Shown here: one piece after another, positions 23,501 to 35,810 of the stretch
Numbering within the stretch: position 1 is the first letter of the stretch
Layout of the letters: each line of letters opens with the position of its first letter
Source: Tribonema minus
Lineage: Eukaryota; Sar; Xanthophyceae; Tribonematales; Tribonemataceae
Assembly (NCBI GenBank): GCA_017506865.1
Contig: JAFCMP010000522.1
Span: 620,001-684,000 of the forward strand
Reading direction: 5' to 3'
DNA length: 64,000 bases
Position numbers and translations under genes: made by a program
Notes under the pieces: model-generated
The model's database searches: none
What the model saw: the letters and a program-made list of their open reading frames with translations, nothing else
What the model was told of the DNA's origin: nothing

Positions 23501-25353
23501 GTACCTTGAGCATCTCCTCAGTGCCAGTCCCCTCTGCAGCGCTAATGGCGCACACATGGGCCGTGGGCAGCTGCTCCTTCCACCTTGCTGTGATCTCCTC
23601 CAATGAACCCACTTCCTCCAGTTTCTCATCTGACAGTGTCACCCGCCCTCCGCCTCCAGGCAGCAAGTCAATCTGCGGCAGAGGAGAGTCGCCAGTGGTA
23701 GTGCAAAGGTTTTGACCCTTCTGAATACAGTACTGGCGAGACCTGTCGAGCTGAATGCAGAGGTTTACACTGAGGATTGCTGCAGCTCATGGAGTGTTGC
23801 AAGTGAATATGTTTGCAATGCACCTGAGCGAGGCCTTAACCAAAGTGATACTTCACAGTATAATGCATCTGCATTACAGGAGGAGAAGAGTGATCGGTGA
23901 AACTGATTACAGAGGCGTAACTCAGTACAATTGCTGTCTCTTGCCAGTTAAAGAGCTATATTATCTGAAGAAATGCAACCGACAGTGACAGCTTTGTCAC
24001 AGCTTTGTACATGTTCACAAAATGCTCACCAACGGACATTGCATAGTGGTGTATAGCTGACCTTGTTGATGGCCACCACCAGCGGCTTGCCCATGGAGTT
24101 TATCCTATTCAGGATGTCCTCGTCTGGAAACTCCTTCTCAAACAGGTCAGTCAGAAACAGCAGGACGTCTGCGTCTCCAATGGCCTCTTTCACAAAAGCC
24201 ATCATGCCCTCCTGTGGACAAAGAGCAGCCGTGATATTGTTTATCAATGCTGCTGTCTTGGTCGCTGGAGAATGTGCAGCTGTCATGCTCCTCATGCAAT
24301 TTGCATATCGCCGAGCACCCGCGCAAGCAAAACATAACAAAATTTGGCGGAATGGAAACTTACATGCAGCTCGTATTTCGGCAGCAACACTCCTGGTGTG
24401 TCACTGTAAATGACCTGGAAAGAAGGCGACAAAAAGGGTGGCAGTGCATTGCATCTGTCAGTTCTCCAGCCAATGTTCACAATGTGCGCAGATCAAGACC
24501 ACACATTGCTATCAGCCATAGCAATAGCCTGATCATGCCAAGTGCTTGTGCTGTCACAGTAAAGTGTTATTGCCCACACCATTCATCATGGGATCTGCAC
24601 CGCACCTGATAATCTTCTCCTGTCACAATGCCCATGATGCGGTGTCGTGTTGTCTGCGCTTTTGGTGTCACAATGCTCAGCCTGTCACCAATCATGTGGT
24701 TCATCAGCGTGCTCTTGCCCACATTGGGGCTGCCGATGATGGTCACAAACCCAGTGCGGAAGCCCTCTTTGACGTCTTGACCGACCAGCTGCAAGATGCG
24801 GAGCAGCAGGTAATTGTCAGGCTTTCACGCAGTTGACATTAGTGCTGCAACATCACAATAAGTGCAATGGTGTACAACAAACGCACCTTCTCCTCTTAGA
24901 AGGAATAAATCAGAGGCATAAGCCATCCACTCATCATGAACAAGGCACCGTTGATACTATACTACATACGTACCTCTGTGCGCTCCAGCTGCTTAACATT
25001 GATGGTGTCACCTTTGACTTGTGTCCTTTTCTCAGGAACAACGGGGTCATCTGACAGCTCTTCCTTCACTGAGAGGCGGGTCCTGTGACTGTAGGCGGCA
25101 GACCAAGCCCAGCGTGAGTCTCAGGACAAAGTGGTTAATCACAACGTGGGCAGGTAGTGTTGAGTGGGCAGGCACGGCAACCTCACCTGCTACGGTATGC
25201 CCCAAAGTGTCGGTGCTGCAGTATCCTTACCCCAGCACGCTGCGGTCTTATAGCTGGAGGAGGGGAACTTGGGACAAATGCTGATGCCATCTGCTCCGCT
25301 CCTCGATGCCATGACACACCCAAACAAGCGCACACCGTGTGTCGGCACTTCAT
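20599..25353 (-). CDS. ERA: Era-family GTPase with KH domain, eight exons, probably organellar
   Basis: In transcription order the exons are 25187-25353, 24974-25088, 24606-24788, 24364-24414, 24062-24211, 23505-23672, 21638-21763 and 20599-20871, giving 410 residues with all phases matching. Era binds the 3' end of small-subunit rRNA and assists ribosome assembly. The GTPase motifs are G1 GSPNVGKST (113-121), G2 QTTRHR, G3 DTPG (160-163), G4 NKID (221-224, split by an intron) and G5 SAAEG (266-270). The C-terminal KH domain has the [11 protein letters not shown] loop and ends in RAYGYLSS. About 95 residues precede the GTPase domain, against almost none in bacterial Era. They include [20 protein letters not shown] from an internal ATG at 25290, which looks like an organelle leader. 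Which organelle is uncertain. Two introns exceed 0.7 kb; the one before the last exon carries a MITE nearby in the 20872-21637 interval. Confidence 0.93.
21277..21504. mobile_element. hAT-like MITE inside an Era intron
   Basis: This 228-bp element has imperfect inverted ends of about 23 bp, TAGGGTTGCAAAAAA at the left and its complement at the right (with extra A residues), continuing into CGAATTT. It is flanked by an exact 8-bp direct repeat, cctttatg, at 21269-21276 and 21505-21512. The 8-bp duplication and a YARNG-type end (TAGGG) fit the hAT superfamily. It has no coding capacity. It lies in the last intron of the Era gene, well away from the splice sites. Confidence 0.85.
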
Positions 25354-25532
25354 GACTTTCTGCTTTCCTCAAATCTGCGGTGAGCGGGCTGATTTGTGAA
25401 AGCTGTGCGTGCGATCAGCCAGAGAGCTTGCGGATGCGTGTCCTTCTTGGCTCTGACGTGAACGTTTCCGGATTTGTCAAGGTCGACCTTCTCTTGTGGA
25501 GAGCTGTGGTGTGTGCACTACCAGCTCAAACG

Positions 25533-25553
25533 CAACTTCAAACGTCAACTTCC
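25533..25553 (+). promoter_or_regulatory. Double CAACTTC motif upstream of the sulfotransferase
   Basis: The sequence caacttcaaacgtcaacttcc contains two copies of the motif 121-141 bp upstream of the preferred start codon at 25674. If it marks the transcription start region, an in-frame ATG at 25434 would lie outside the mRNA, which supports the shorter start. Confidence 0.4.
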
Positions 25554-25673
25554 TCAGGACCCTGCAACCGACTTCACAGTAGTTTGGCACACAGCCATGC
25601 TGTAGGAGAGCAAAACGCTAGGCACAGCCCGGCTTCGTTAGCAAGGGAGCTGAGAACAGCAGCAGACGTAGCC

Positions 25674-26690
25674 ATGAGCGCCAGAAGAGCTCTTGCTGCG
25701 CTCTGGATGCTGGTGCTCCGCTGCTGCGCTTCAGCGAAGATGTACATTCCACCCATGGAGCCAGAGGACGTAGCCGACCTCACGCTTGAGGATATGCTGG
25801 TCGGCTGCGGCAGATGCGAGGCCGACTATGTCAGGAAGCTGTTTGGCCTGGAACCGCATGTGGCTAAGACGGCTCAGCGGGCTGTGTGCTTAGAACCGCC
25901 TCCAGAGTCCCAGGTGTCGCAGAAGCCTCTCATAATCGGGGCTGGCCCGGGAACGACCGCCACCCGCTCCGTATCCAAGGCAGTCAATCTGCTGGGTTTG
26001 CGGGTGGTGCACTACGGCGCCGGCTTCGAGCGCGACGGCACCCCGTATCCACCGGGGGTCAGCAACGCCTGCAGCAATTGGGACAAGAACCTTGCCCTTT
26101 TTGGCGTCAACGACATGTACGACATGCTGCTGCTCAATGCCACAACGGTGACGGCATGCCACGATGCTTTCGACGCATTCAACCTCCGCCTGTACGACGA
26201 TCTCGACGCGGTGTTCGACTCGCCAGTGCACCACGTCACTTACAGGCTTCTACAGCTCTACCCCAACGCAAAGCTCATCTTCACGCACCGAGACCCGGAC
26301 GTATGGGTGGAGAAGCGCGTTGCACACCAAATGGCCATGCCAGCGGTGCAGCAGCCGTGCGGAATGATCCTGGAGCACCTGACGAATGAGCAAAACGTCG
26401 CGGCGTACAATGCGAACCTGGAGCTGCTGGAGTGCATCATGCCAGCGGAGCGGATGCTGATGGTGAATGTCTGGGCGCAGCCGGGGCGGGAGATATTTGA
26501 GTCGCTGGCGGACTTCCTGCAAAGGCCGGTGCCACCGGAGGAATGCGCTTTCCCAGGCAAGGTAGATCACTGCTTGTATAGGCCAGGGGAGATTGCTAGG
26601 TGGCGCAAGGGGTCTATGGACACCTGCATGCGATTTCAACAAGACGCTGCAGAGATTCCTTTGCAGTTTGACGCTGCCGAGCCACAATAG
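25674..26690 (+). CDS. Sulfotransferase-family protein, signal-anchored
   Basis: This intronless gene encodes 338 residues from the chosen ATG. The start is followed by a hydrophobic stretch (RRALAALWMLVLRCCAS) that looks like a signal peptide or anchor. An in-frame ATG at 25434 would add 80 residues of unconvincing sequence. Near 85-97, LIIGAGPGTTATRSV fits the 5'-phosphosulfate-binding loop region of PAPS-dependent sulfotransferases. LIFTHRDPDVWVEKR near 202-216 matches the 3'-phosphate-binding RDP...W motif, and HYGAG and NACSNWD lie between. Such enzymes move sulfate from PAPS to sugars or proteins in the Golgi. The substrate cannot be deduced. It is divergent from Era, with 320 bp between the start codons. 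Confidence 0.78.
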   Translation: MSARRALAALWMLVLRCCASAKMYIPPMEPEDVADLTLEDMLVGCGRCEADYVRKLFGLEPHVAKTAQRAVCLEPPPESQVSQKPLIIGAGPGTTATRSVSKAVNLLGLRVVHYGAGFERDGTPYPPGVSNACSNWDKNLALFGVNDMYDMLLLNATTVTACHDAFDAFNLRLYDDLDAVFDSPVHHVTYRLLQLYPNAKLIFTHRDPDVWVEKRVAHQMAMPAVQQPCGMILEHLTNEQNVAAYNANLELLECIMPAERMLMVNVWAQPGREIFESLADFLQRPVPPEECAFPGKVDHCLYRPGEIARWRKGSMDTCMRFQQDAAEIPLQFDAAEPQ

Positions 26691-27289
26691 CACCACCAGC
26701 CACTTTCTTGCCTCCTGCACTCAGCGCTTTCCATGTCACTTTCATTGTTGATGCTTGGGGCATGCTGCGCATGTAGAGTATTGCTTGCAAGAGATCACAT
26801 AGCACGGATGCGGCGGCACATGGTACAGAACACTTGGTGTGCGCTGCTGTCTGCATGACCTCCTGTCTCGTCAATGCCACATAATTGAAAGTGTCTTCGT
26901 CGACATGCACATCGAGATGTGCATCACACGCAGACACTGTCTGAAAGAGCAGCTGTGCATGCAGCTGCTGCGCCCATCTGCGTGCATGTCAAACATACTG
27001 TGCTGTGACATCGTGATGTGGCGCATTGACATCATCATGCTTGATGAATAGCCAGCCAGTATACATCATCATCATCCTGTGATGATCGCGAGGCTACAAT
27101 GCCACTGAGCTTTGCATACTAGTCTATGCTACGCATAGGCTGTGTCCAGGTCCGTAACTCTTGTGAGGGTCGACCATGCTCAGGTGCTTTGACCACGCTG
27201 AGGTTCTTTCGATGTGGTCACCGACTACAGCCTGCGCTTCATAAACGATCAAACACGTCGGATACCAACATACTCCAGGAAGAAACAAA
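26691..27289. other. Intergenic, nothing identified
   Basis: This spacer lies between the sulfotransferase stop and the carrier gene promoter. It has short frames only, plus a small TCA/ATC-rich patch near 27064-27076 (catcatcatcatcc). Confidence 0.5.
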
Positions 27290-27316
27290 TTGAAGTTGTA
27301 TGGATAATTGAAGTTC
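27290..27316. promoter_or_regulatory. Two TTGAAGTT motifs upstream of the carrier
   Basis: Copies reading ttgaagttg (27290-27298) and ttgaagttc (27308-27316), 18 bp apart, lie 29-55 bp upstream of the carrier start codon. They are the same recurring motif, in the opposite orientation to the copy at 25533. A short TG repeat follows at about 27325-27337. Confidence 0.4.
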
Positions 27317-27344
27317 GGGTTGAGTTGTGTGTGTGTGTAGCTCG

Positions 27345-30300
27345 ATGGCCAGCAGGCTTAGGCTCCTGCTGTTGGTGGCCATCCTGTCATATGCATCAGG
27401 TATACGCACTGTTCCTGTAGGTGACAGGCGTACGTTCCTGCGGGGATGCGCTGTTGCAGCTGGCGCAGTTGTAGTTGGTGCCAGCCCTGACGTTGTAGCT
27501 GCGCGAGCTGGAGAAGCAACGGGTGTTGCGCAGGATCGACCTCTCAGTGAGGCTCTGTCTGGTTTTGCATCGGGCGCTGTCGTAAGCACCACAAAACTTG
27601 TGTTCCTTCATCCGATCGACACGATCAAGGTGAGCAATTTCAGTTCTTCGCTCAATGATTGCTTCAATAGTGGCTCCTGCATGTGCTTGGTGCTACGATT
27701 TGAATCACGTTGTACATTTGTGGTGTTGCGAACTCAGCGTGATGTAGCTCAGTGCGATGGTTGCATTCGACAAACGCGGCAACACTACGCTCGCACGATG
27801 CTAACATCGCCATGTGCTGCATGCATGAGCGAAGCAAGTACGTCACAACAGCCTTCACAGCACCGCAGTAAGCACGCGGCATTGCAATACCGCACATCAG
27901 GCGGAGCCTGCAGGTGCACACTGATGCATTTCTTGTACTTTTGTCTTGCTGGCAAGATTGGGTGACATTGGTTCTGTTGTATCATGTGGACAGAGATTCA
28001 TGAGCACGTTGTACACTCCCTGTTGGTGCCAATCGATTTACAGCTGCCGTTGCTCTGTTGTTGCCACGGTCCCTGTCAGACTCGTTTACAAGTGCCTGGC
28101 ACCAGTCGTGCTGGCCTGTTCAAAGAGCTGTACAACGGGGTAAGCTGATGGTTCAAAAAAGGAGTTCATTGAGCTGAGCCACCTGCAACCTTCAAATAGC
28201 ACATGTACATTCTGGTAGCGAGCTGGACATCCACCATCACGCCCTCAGCGACAATTTCCAAGTACATCACTTCATTGAAGGTCTTTGGATCAGGTTTTTG
28301 ACTGCAAAAGTACACTTGGTGACATCCGCATCAACCCCTGTTGCCTTGATGCTCGGACAGTCACAATACTGTTTGATGGTCCTTATGATAACCATAAGTC
28401 AATCAACAGTCAGGTGCTGCTGTGTCTGCCTCCCATCGCACTTGCAGAAGCCTGCATCGCAGGCCTGTATAGGCTGAGCCGCTCAGTTGTTGTACATGGT
28501 CGCACAAGCAAAAGCCCAGCTTGGGGCTGTTGGACACAAGACACAAGCACCACCATGGGACGACGGAGCGCTCAACATTATAGATGACAACTATGTAGGC
28601 CTATGGGGAGGAGGGTTTTCGGGGGTGACCTTATTGCTTGCGGGAGGAAAAGTGGGATACGTCAATATTAGCTGCTGTAGAAGTATGCCAAAACCCTCCG
28701 CGGAATCCAATGCCTGACATTGGGATACTTCTGATATGCGTTGTATGCGTTGCTTGAGAGGCCCCAGCACATCAGATGTAACAGTTGCTACATAACATTA
28801 CAAATCTTGGTTCAAAAGCATGTAGTGCAGAGGACCAACCGATTTATTAGTCATGGGGTGAGGGCAGAATCCGGTTTTAACGCCAACCAGTTGCGCAAAG
28901 TCTATGTCGATTTCTGCATTGGCAACACTTTGGCGCGCATTGAAGCGTGGATGGAACACATGCCTGCGGCAGGGCCAACGTGGCGACAGCCTCGCTGTGC
29001 GGTTGTCATTGTGCAACTACACTTTGAAGCGCCAGCAGCTATTTTCTGCTTTCAGATGTATGCTGTGGCAATAGTGCCACAAAACAAGTCTGCAAAACAG
29101 ACAAAGAGGACACACTGGGGGATGGTTTGGGGGGGGGGGGGGGGGGAGGGGGCACAAGGGTGGGCTGCATGTATCTGAATGCGCACTAATGCTCTCAAGG
29201 GAATATGCACCACAGGCCTTATCACCAATAGAACAATTGGGTAGTCAACACAAAATGTTCCACATGCGGAACATCATCAAAATTGCGGTATACATACCAG
29301 AAAGGAGTGCTGATGGCCCATGCTAGCCACACACCGTTTCTCTTGCAAGAAGTAAATACAGTGAAGTACCCTAAAGCACAAAGCCTGAAGGACATCCACA
29401 TCCACGCTTGCGGTTCAAGACACGACATAACAACTTACTTCCCTCGTCACATGTTGTCACTCTGACTGTGATCCCAACAGATTGGGCCGCCTCTGGTCAC
29501 CGGCGCACCATCCGGAGCTGTGTTTTTTGGAGTCAAAGACTTTGTTCAGGTATAGTACAGTAGCTGCCTGTGTAATCCCTTGTTTGTTGCTTCTGCTATG
29601 GAAAGCTGCAGCCTCCACTCGCTCCCGCTCTTAATCATGCGTAAAATAGTGACAGATATCATGCTCTTCGACATTTGACGTGTACTTTTGTGCCTCACCT
29701 AGTAATTTATCCTTGATTATGTTGGTGCAGCTACAACTTCAAGCTGTTCATAAATGGGACATGTTACATGCATGCCGACTCTCAAGACCTTGCTGTTGAC
29801 TTTCTGTTTTTTGCAGGCTGCAGTCAACAATGGCCTTGGTGGCAATTCTGCACAGCTCGCGACATTGATTGCTGTGTTGGTGGCGCAGTTTCCCTACTGT
29901 AAGTGCATGTGCATGGTTCATGCTGAATGGCGGCTGCAGCATAGTCCCCTGTAACATACTTCACACTGCCAGTCTGTGCGCAATGATCATAGACATGAGC
30001 TTTGCATACTTTGCAATATGCCATGGTAACATGAGACCTGCCATGACATCATTGGAGTATTTGAATGCGACCAGTTTTTCAATTCTTGAAATTACTATTG
30101 AATCAGAAGTAAGCCTACAAGAGCATGCATCAATTTATGGCTCTGTCAACTGGATCTACCACTTGATGAACAGCTCTGAAGATAACATAGTATGTGTTCA
30201 GCATAGCATAGCACTCTGTACCAATGCATGGCGCAAGGCAATCGGAGCAGCAGCAAGTGACGCACACATCATTAATCAACAAGCAAGAAGAAAGGAGAAG

Positions 30301-33300
30301 AATTGATATTGTATTACTGTCCAGACCAAACCCGCGTGTGTCAGGCTCGCATTGTGGAGTCTCCTACGCTAGAGGTCTACAAAGTGAACAACTCTCGAAC
30401 AACGCTGCAGTTACACCGTGGCAGCCCTTGAGATTCGAGAGCACAGACGAGAGGCAGCTTTATGTTCCTCACCAGATCAGTGCTCGCAGAGAATGCTCTT
30501 TGTTTGGACTGCCGCTGTGCCCTGAGCTGCGCGCCCAGTACGCTCACACAAGGCAATACGCAACTGCCTATTTCTCAGTGGCGCTGGCAAGAGTAGCATG
30601 CTCAAAATACCATGGCCACACAAAGGGGAAAGCGTCGAAGGCAGGGCCCATACATTATGGAAGCGTGACATGCAGCATATGCATGCAGATAAGATCATGC
30701 TGAACCCATGTTGACTGTATGCCAGCGGTCGGCACTCACTACGTACCTCTCACATCTGCAGATTGTTTCTATGAGCACTGCTTCATTATGAGTACTCTCT
30801 TTTCACCTTCATCATCATTATAAACTCTGACAGTGTATGTGTATGTCGCGCGCCCATGTGCTGTAATATTGCCCTTTCCATGCAGGGGGGGTCAGGACTC
30901 CTGCAGAGGTGCTCAAAACACGCAGTCAAGTCAAAGCCAGCACTGTAAACATGTGGAACGCCTCCAAATCAATCATACAGAAGGTGAGCCAACGTGTTCT
31001 ACTGGAGTTTGTAGTCATGCCAAAGCAGTCAATTTGGGCGCCTTATAATACAGGCTGTTGCTGTGTAACCGGCAATTTTTTTTCCATGGATGGTCCGCCG
31101 ATGCAGCAGCTGTTCATGATGTGATTGCTGTGGTTGTTTGTGATGAAGTGGCTCGCTGCAACAACTCTGCAATTTTCGCTTGTTGCACCGGGCCTGTATG
31201 CTGCAGATAACATTTCTGCTGCTCATTCTGCAGAGAATGTCCGCTGCTCATTGGCCGGCTTGCGCTAGCAGCATGACCTCACATTCCGCCCAAGTCATGT
31301 TGGGAAGCAGGAGGGTATTCTTTTTTTTGCTGCTTCCCCTTCTTGCAGGGGTTTGCTGAGATGTAATATGGTCAGCAGACTACGCCTGTTGACAATGAGG
31401 CCCTCCAGGACGCGTGAACCTGTACATGTTCTATGGCAGCACATCTCATTATACTTGCTGGCATGGCTATAACTAAGTGTTCTTACATACCTGATGCAAT
31501 GGCCATGGTTGTTGTGCTGTTGCAGGATGGTGTGATGGGCTTGTATGAGGGATACATTGCCAACATCGCTGCAGCATATCCTGCTGACTCGTGCAAGTTC
31601 CTTGTGTACCAGCAGTTCAAGACCATGGCTAAGTAAGTCAGCTCTCTAATCTTGTGTCAGCATGTGCTTCGCTGTTGGTTTCAGTTGGTTTCAGCGTATG
31701 TTGATGTAGCTTTGTAGTAGTGCAGTCGCACACCTAGTACAGTGGACCATCAGAAGCAGCTGCACTTTGCAAGTGAACTGCGCTGCTATCTGAAATTATC
31801 ACCCTTCTGGTGCCGCCGGCCCTACTCTTGTATGTCATCATCGCGTACGTATGAATCATGACGTGACGCTTCTGAGGTACAATCAAGCACTTTGCGTCAA
31901 CTGTGGCTGTATTACGATGTCAACTGCTTCAATGCACATGCCAGTCATCGGAACTGCATGCATCTGGGACAGTATCAGTGGCCTTCGTGTACTCGCATTA
32001 AATTCGACTGTTTACCTGCATTCTTAATGCCAACACTGACTGCTGGTTGTTATGTCGCTTGCACATCTTCTGTACCTGTGGTTGGCATCTGGAAAGTTCG
32101 CTACAGCTCCTGCAACAATGCAATTCTGGTTGCTGCACCAGATCCTCAGCTGCACTTTATACGTGCTCTAACGCGGTCGCGTATAAGACATACTGAAAAT
32201 TTATCAAGCATGTCTGCCATGCATTCACACGAACCCCTGGGCACAGGCGCAGCTTCCACATTATCTGCAGGCTGTTGTGGTTGCGGCGAGGACTGTTTTG
32301 ATCACCACTCAACGCTACATGTAACGGGTAACTTCAAACATTCTGACACAAAGTTTATAAGTGATATCAGGAAGACGCGTGAAACGCTCCTGCGATGCTA
32401 AAGCTGCAGGTTGCCTACATGTATGCCGCATTCTCATTTTTTGTGCACTTGCCAATGTGCAGGCAGCGTAAAGGGCAACCGCTGTCAACTGTTGAAGCTG
32501 CTGTGCTTGGGTCAGCTGCAAGCGCTATTGCACAGGTGAATGAATATTGAATGGCCATCACCACAATGTCTGCGTAGAAGCATAGAGTTTTGCACCACCA
32601 TCCTCTGCTGCACCTGTATTGCCTAACCTGGCTCATTACTTACTGAGCTAGCACAAGTCGATTTTTCCACGTCAGTGAATGCTCATTGCTACATGTCGTG
32701 TCTTCAGATCACATGGCAATGTGCGTGAAGCTTGTTAAACTCATGCATGCAGGATAGGCCACCTATGTAAATGCATCACACAAATTGAGTGTTCATTCCT
32801 TTAGTGCATGCACATGTTCGCATGGCCTCACATTTTAATTTTGTTGCACTGCACACCCTCTGGTCTCATCTGGCCTATGGTGTAGCTGACAGTTGTGGAC
32901 ATTGTCACAACCTCTGTTGTGGTTTTGTGGTTTGTTGCAGGCCGTGACCACGCCATTGGACGTTGTACGAACTCGCATAATGGTAGACAAGGCCTATTCC
33001 AGGTGAGCAGTATAGCATACTGCTGTGTGAGGCTATTTGACTGTGTGCCGGTTTGACAGACTGCTGTGCATTAGGGCAGTTTACCGCACATGCGCGTCCG
33101 TGCCACACGGCCACATGTGCTCGGCTGCGCTTGACGCACGGACGCCATGCTTTCTGCACACCAGAGTTCGTTTTACAATACCTCCTTTTCATTCACCATG
33201 GCAACTGCGCATTTCAGTGATGAAGACTGGCACTTTGACCTCTTTTATTTATATGCTGGACTTTTGTTTGCCTGGTGCTTGCTCTCAGCGTCACTGGTGG

Positions 33301-33439
33301 TTTACGCAAGATCGTCTCTGAAGAGGGGTTTCCAGCCTTGTGGGCGGGCACAACCCCACGTATAGGCAGAAGTTTACTCAGCGGGGCCATACAGTTCAGC
33401 AGTTACGAGTTCACCAAGGGATTATTCTCAACAAAGTAA
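27345..33439 (+). CDS. Mitochondrial-carrier-family protein, SAM-carrier type, nine exons, with leader
   Basis: The exons are 27345-27629, 28080-28139, 29481-29549, 29817-29898, 30886-30983, 31526-31632, 32463-32535, 32941-33002 and 33289-33439, giving 328 residues in consistent phase. The three carrier repeats show HPIDTIKTRLQ (89-99), TPAEVLKTRSQ and TPLDVVRTRIM. GAPSGAVFFGVKD, AQFPYWGVRTPAEV and PRIGRSLLSGAIQFSSYE resemble S-adenosylmethionine carriers (SLC25A26 and plant SAMC), which exchange SAM for S-adenosylhomocysteine. The N-terminus is unusual: a hydrophobic signal-like start (LRLLLLVAILSYASG) is followed by DRRTFLRGCAVAAGAVVVGA, a twin-Arg-hydrophobic stretch, about 70 residues before the first repeat. 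This suggests targeting through the secretory route to a plastid membrane rather than plain mitochondrial import. Transport substrate and location are inferred. Confidence 0.88.
29129..29152. repeat. Poly-G run in a carrier intron
   Basis: An almost pure G run (about 18 G, then A, then 5 G) lies in intron 2 of the carrier gene. It is a low-complexity tract that could form a G-quadruplex and is prone to sequencing error. Confidence 0.7.
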
Positions 33440-34149
33440 CAAAGCTCAGCGAAATCACATGCACATCTGCATCAGTTTGTATGTAGTACATGTGTACAAT
33501 CCAAATATACAGCAGCTGTCTTTCAGCTAGCACTTTTCCATGCCGACTCTTGCGCTTGCTGCATTGTCATATGTGTGGGCTTTGTTTTCGTTGTCTGCAA
33601 ATATGGTCACGGCTGTCAGGTGCACAATGTTGATTGCTGACCGCAACACCATTTTGCCTGCGCCCTCATCTTTTCAATTTTAGTTGAGCTGCGGAATGTT
33701 GCCCACTCAAAAGCAGCTTAAGCTCGCATCTGCCAGTAAGGTGCAATGTTATTTTGCCCCAAGATGACGGAGTCCTTGTCCTTTCATGCAGCCACTAGGC
33801 AGCCATCACAACATGAAACCCCACAGGGTAGCCTGCAGATAATCGAAGTGTGCATCTCTGCGTTGCCGCCATCATGCTCAATAGAGAACGAGAGCCGATT
33901 CAGCTAATAGCAGCACTGTCGGCAGCAATAATATCTGCTTTCAGCAACAGCACCTACCCATTCCATCTTCATCTCACATGTTGTGCTCATAGTCACTAAA
34001 AAACTTCAAGCTCAGCAGGCTACAGCATCACGTCATTATGGGGGCATGACCGACCTTTGCCCCACTTTGCAATCAAAGTAGAGTGCTCTTGCCAGTGCAG
34101 ACGCCTCAACCCCCACCCTGCTGCCGTTGAATCTCATGAACGCCCCATT
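33440..34149. other. Intergenic, nothing identified
   Basis: This stretch downstream of the carrier gene has no convincing coding exon or repeat structure. Confidence 0.45.
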
Positions 34150-34600
34150 GGTACTGAAGTTGGCATCAAGCAGAAGCTTTCGCAAGCGTGCTGATGCAGT
34201 GTTGCCACCACACTACTGGAAGCTGACCAATTTGCCCTCAACCGGCTGATGAATCTATGTTTATTGGCCGCAAAAGATACGACAGAAGTCCAAGTGTTGG
34301 TTGCTGACATGTAGTGATTATCCCGCAAAAGCCCTTGCTAAACCAGTTGAAGGTGCGCGGAGAAACTGCGCCTGAGCACTGTTGACGGCAGCATGAGTAC
34401 CTACCATGCAGAGATCAAATAGCCCGATCAAACAACCAACAAGCCTACATCTGCCAATAAACAACGCCTGCCACAGTGCGGAGGTCATCCCGGGCGCTTT
34501 GCGCTTCACATACCCGGTTCCCTCTCCCGTCGTGTCGTTGTTGTGGCCGGCATGAAGATCCGTCGCACTGAATGACGGCGGTGTTGCTGGCTTTGTCATT
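34150..34600 (-). pseudogene. Broken paralogue of the unknown gene at 11278-12150
   Basis: Two blocks match the gene at 11.3-12.1 kb. 34482-34592 corresponds to about 11819-11930, including codons for RKAPGM and SA. 34165-34191 corresponds to about 11797-11820, with codons for ARLRKLLL. They are split by an extra 284 bp (34192-34475) flanked by the 4-mer gtgc on both sides (34188-34191 and 34476-34479). The extra block does not splice out in frame with AG/GT rules, so an insertion is more likely than an intron. The reading frame outside these blocks is not conserved. Confidence 0.6.
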
Positions 34601-35810
34601 GAAACAGACATGTTTGTTTCAAGGCTGTTTACAACCTGCCGCCTACAGAAGAAACATGAGACGCTCGAGTTCCAGAAGTGCTTCAATCGAATCATTCAAG
34701 CGCTCAATGTGCAGCATTGACGATCAAGGCAGGGACGGCTGTTGCAAAGTGCATCGTGAGCGAATACATGGATGGCTGCAGCGACTGAAGTGCCAGAAGA
34801 CAGTTGCTGTTGAAGTGGCAACGCCCTCTCAAGCGGCGAGACGTTTGCATCAGGCACAGCATTTCAATGGCAGATGGCAGGACGAGCAAGATGGATAGCA
34901 ATGTGCCAATGTTGACTCATACAAAGCTTTGGTATTTAACAGATGCAGTGCGCATGCAACTTAAATACTTGAGGGACACTAGGCGGTTGAACTTGATGAG
35001 GCCTCCCCCAAGATGGCGCATTTTTATTCAGTCAGCACAAACTGATGTCGCACAAACTATATGAACAGACGCTGACACCAGGCACCCACCACACTGCATG
35101 CGTGGCCCTCTCAGGCCAGCGCCGGGGTGTTGGCCTAGCGGCGGCACACTGTGGTAACAGGCGGCCCGCGAAGTATGCGCCCCAGCAGACCCAGGTCACA
35201 GCCCAGAGGATCGTATGTGTCACAGTCCTCTGCGACTGGCGCCAGGCCAGGGGTACTCAATGTGCTGCTGGAGCAAGTGTGGCCTGGTACGATGCTGGCA
35301 GCGCTGCCGCAGCGAGAAATAGTAGCGCCCGCCGGCCCCGCCTCGGACCAAATTCTTGATTGCAGCAGCAAGGGCGCTGATGGCGCTCTCCGTCCGGGGC
35401 ATGCTGTGGTAGCAGCCGACACCTCTGCGACAGCCGCAGCACATGCGACAGGCGGGATTAGGACAATGATCGAGTTCCTGGATGTCCGCTCAGAAGCGAT
35501 TTGTGGACATGATGTTGTGCTTTGTGGCACACGTGACGAGCCATGACGCACAGAACGGAACATCGAGATTCCTAGGCATCTCAGCGCATTGTAACAGGTC
35601 ATGTAAAAAATCACAAATGAACAGGATTATCACTTTTGTACCCTCGCATTGCTCCACGCCATCACATCCCAGGCAGCCGCAGGGCCATCGAGCCACCTGC
35701 CTGCACGGTAGCTGCTCCCACAAGACATAGGTCAGACATTCGTCACCAGGCTGTGAGCGACTTTACGTGAGAGCTGCTGTAGTGCGTTTGACTGTGAGAG
35801 CTGCGACTCG
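34601..35810. other. Mixed intergenic with a GC-rich patch
   Basis: Around 35090-35480 the sequence is GC-rich and open on both strands for 100 or more codons, including a plus-strand frame ending IEFLDVRSEAICGHD. No family is recognised and the strand cannot be chosen. It may be a remnant of a retroelement or gene. The rest shows nothing. Confidence 0.35.

Noticed and set aside
25434..25673. Upstream in-frame ATG for the sulfotransferase
   Set aside because: The added 80 residues look non-coding and the promoter-like motif at 25533 lies after this ATG.
31310..31352. Hairpin gggaagcag...ctgcttccc as a terminator or ncRNA
   Set aside because: It is a lone 9-bp stem inside a carrier intron with no other support.
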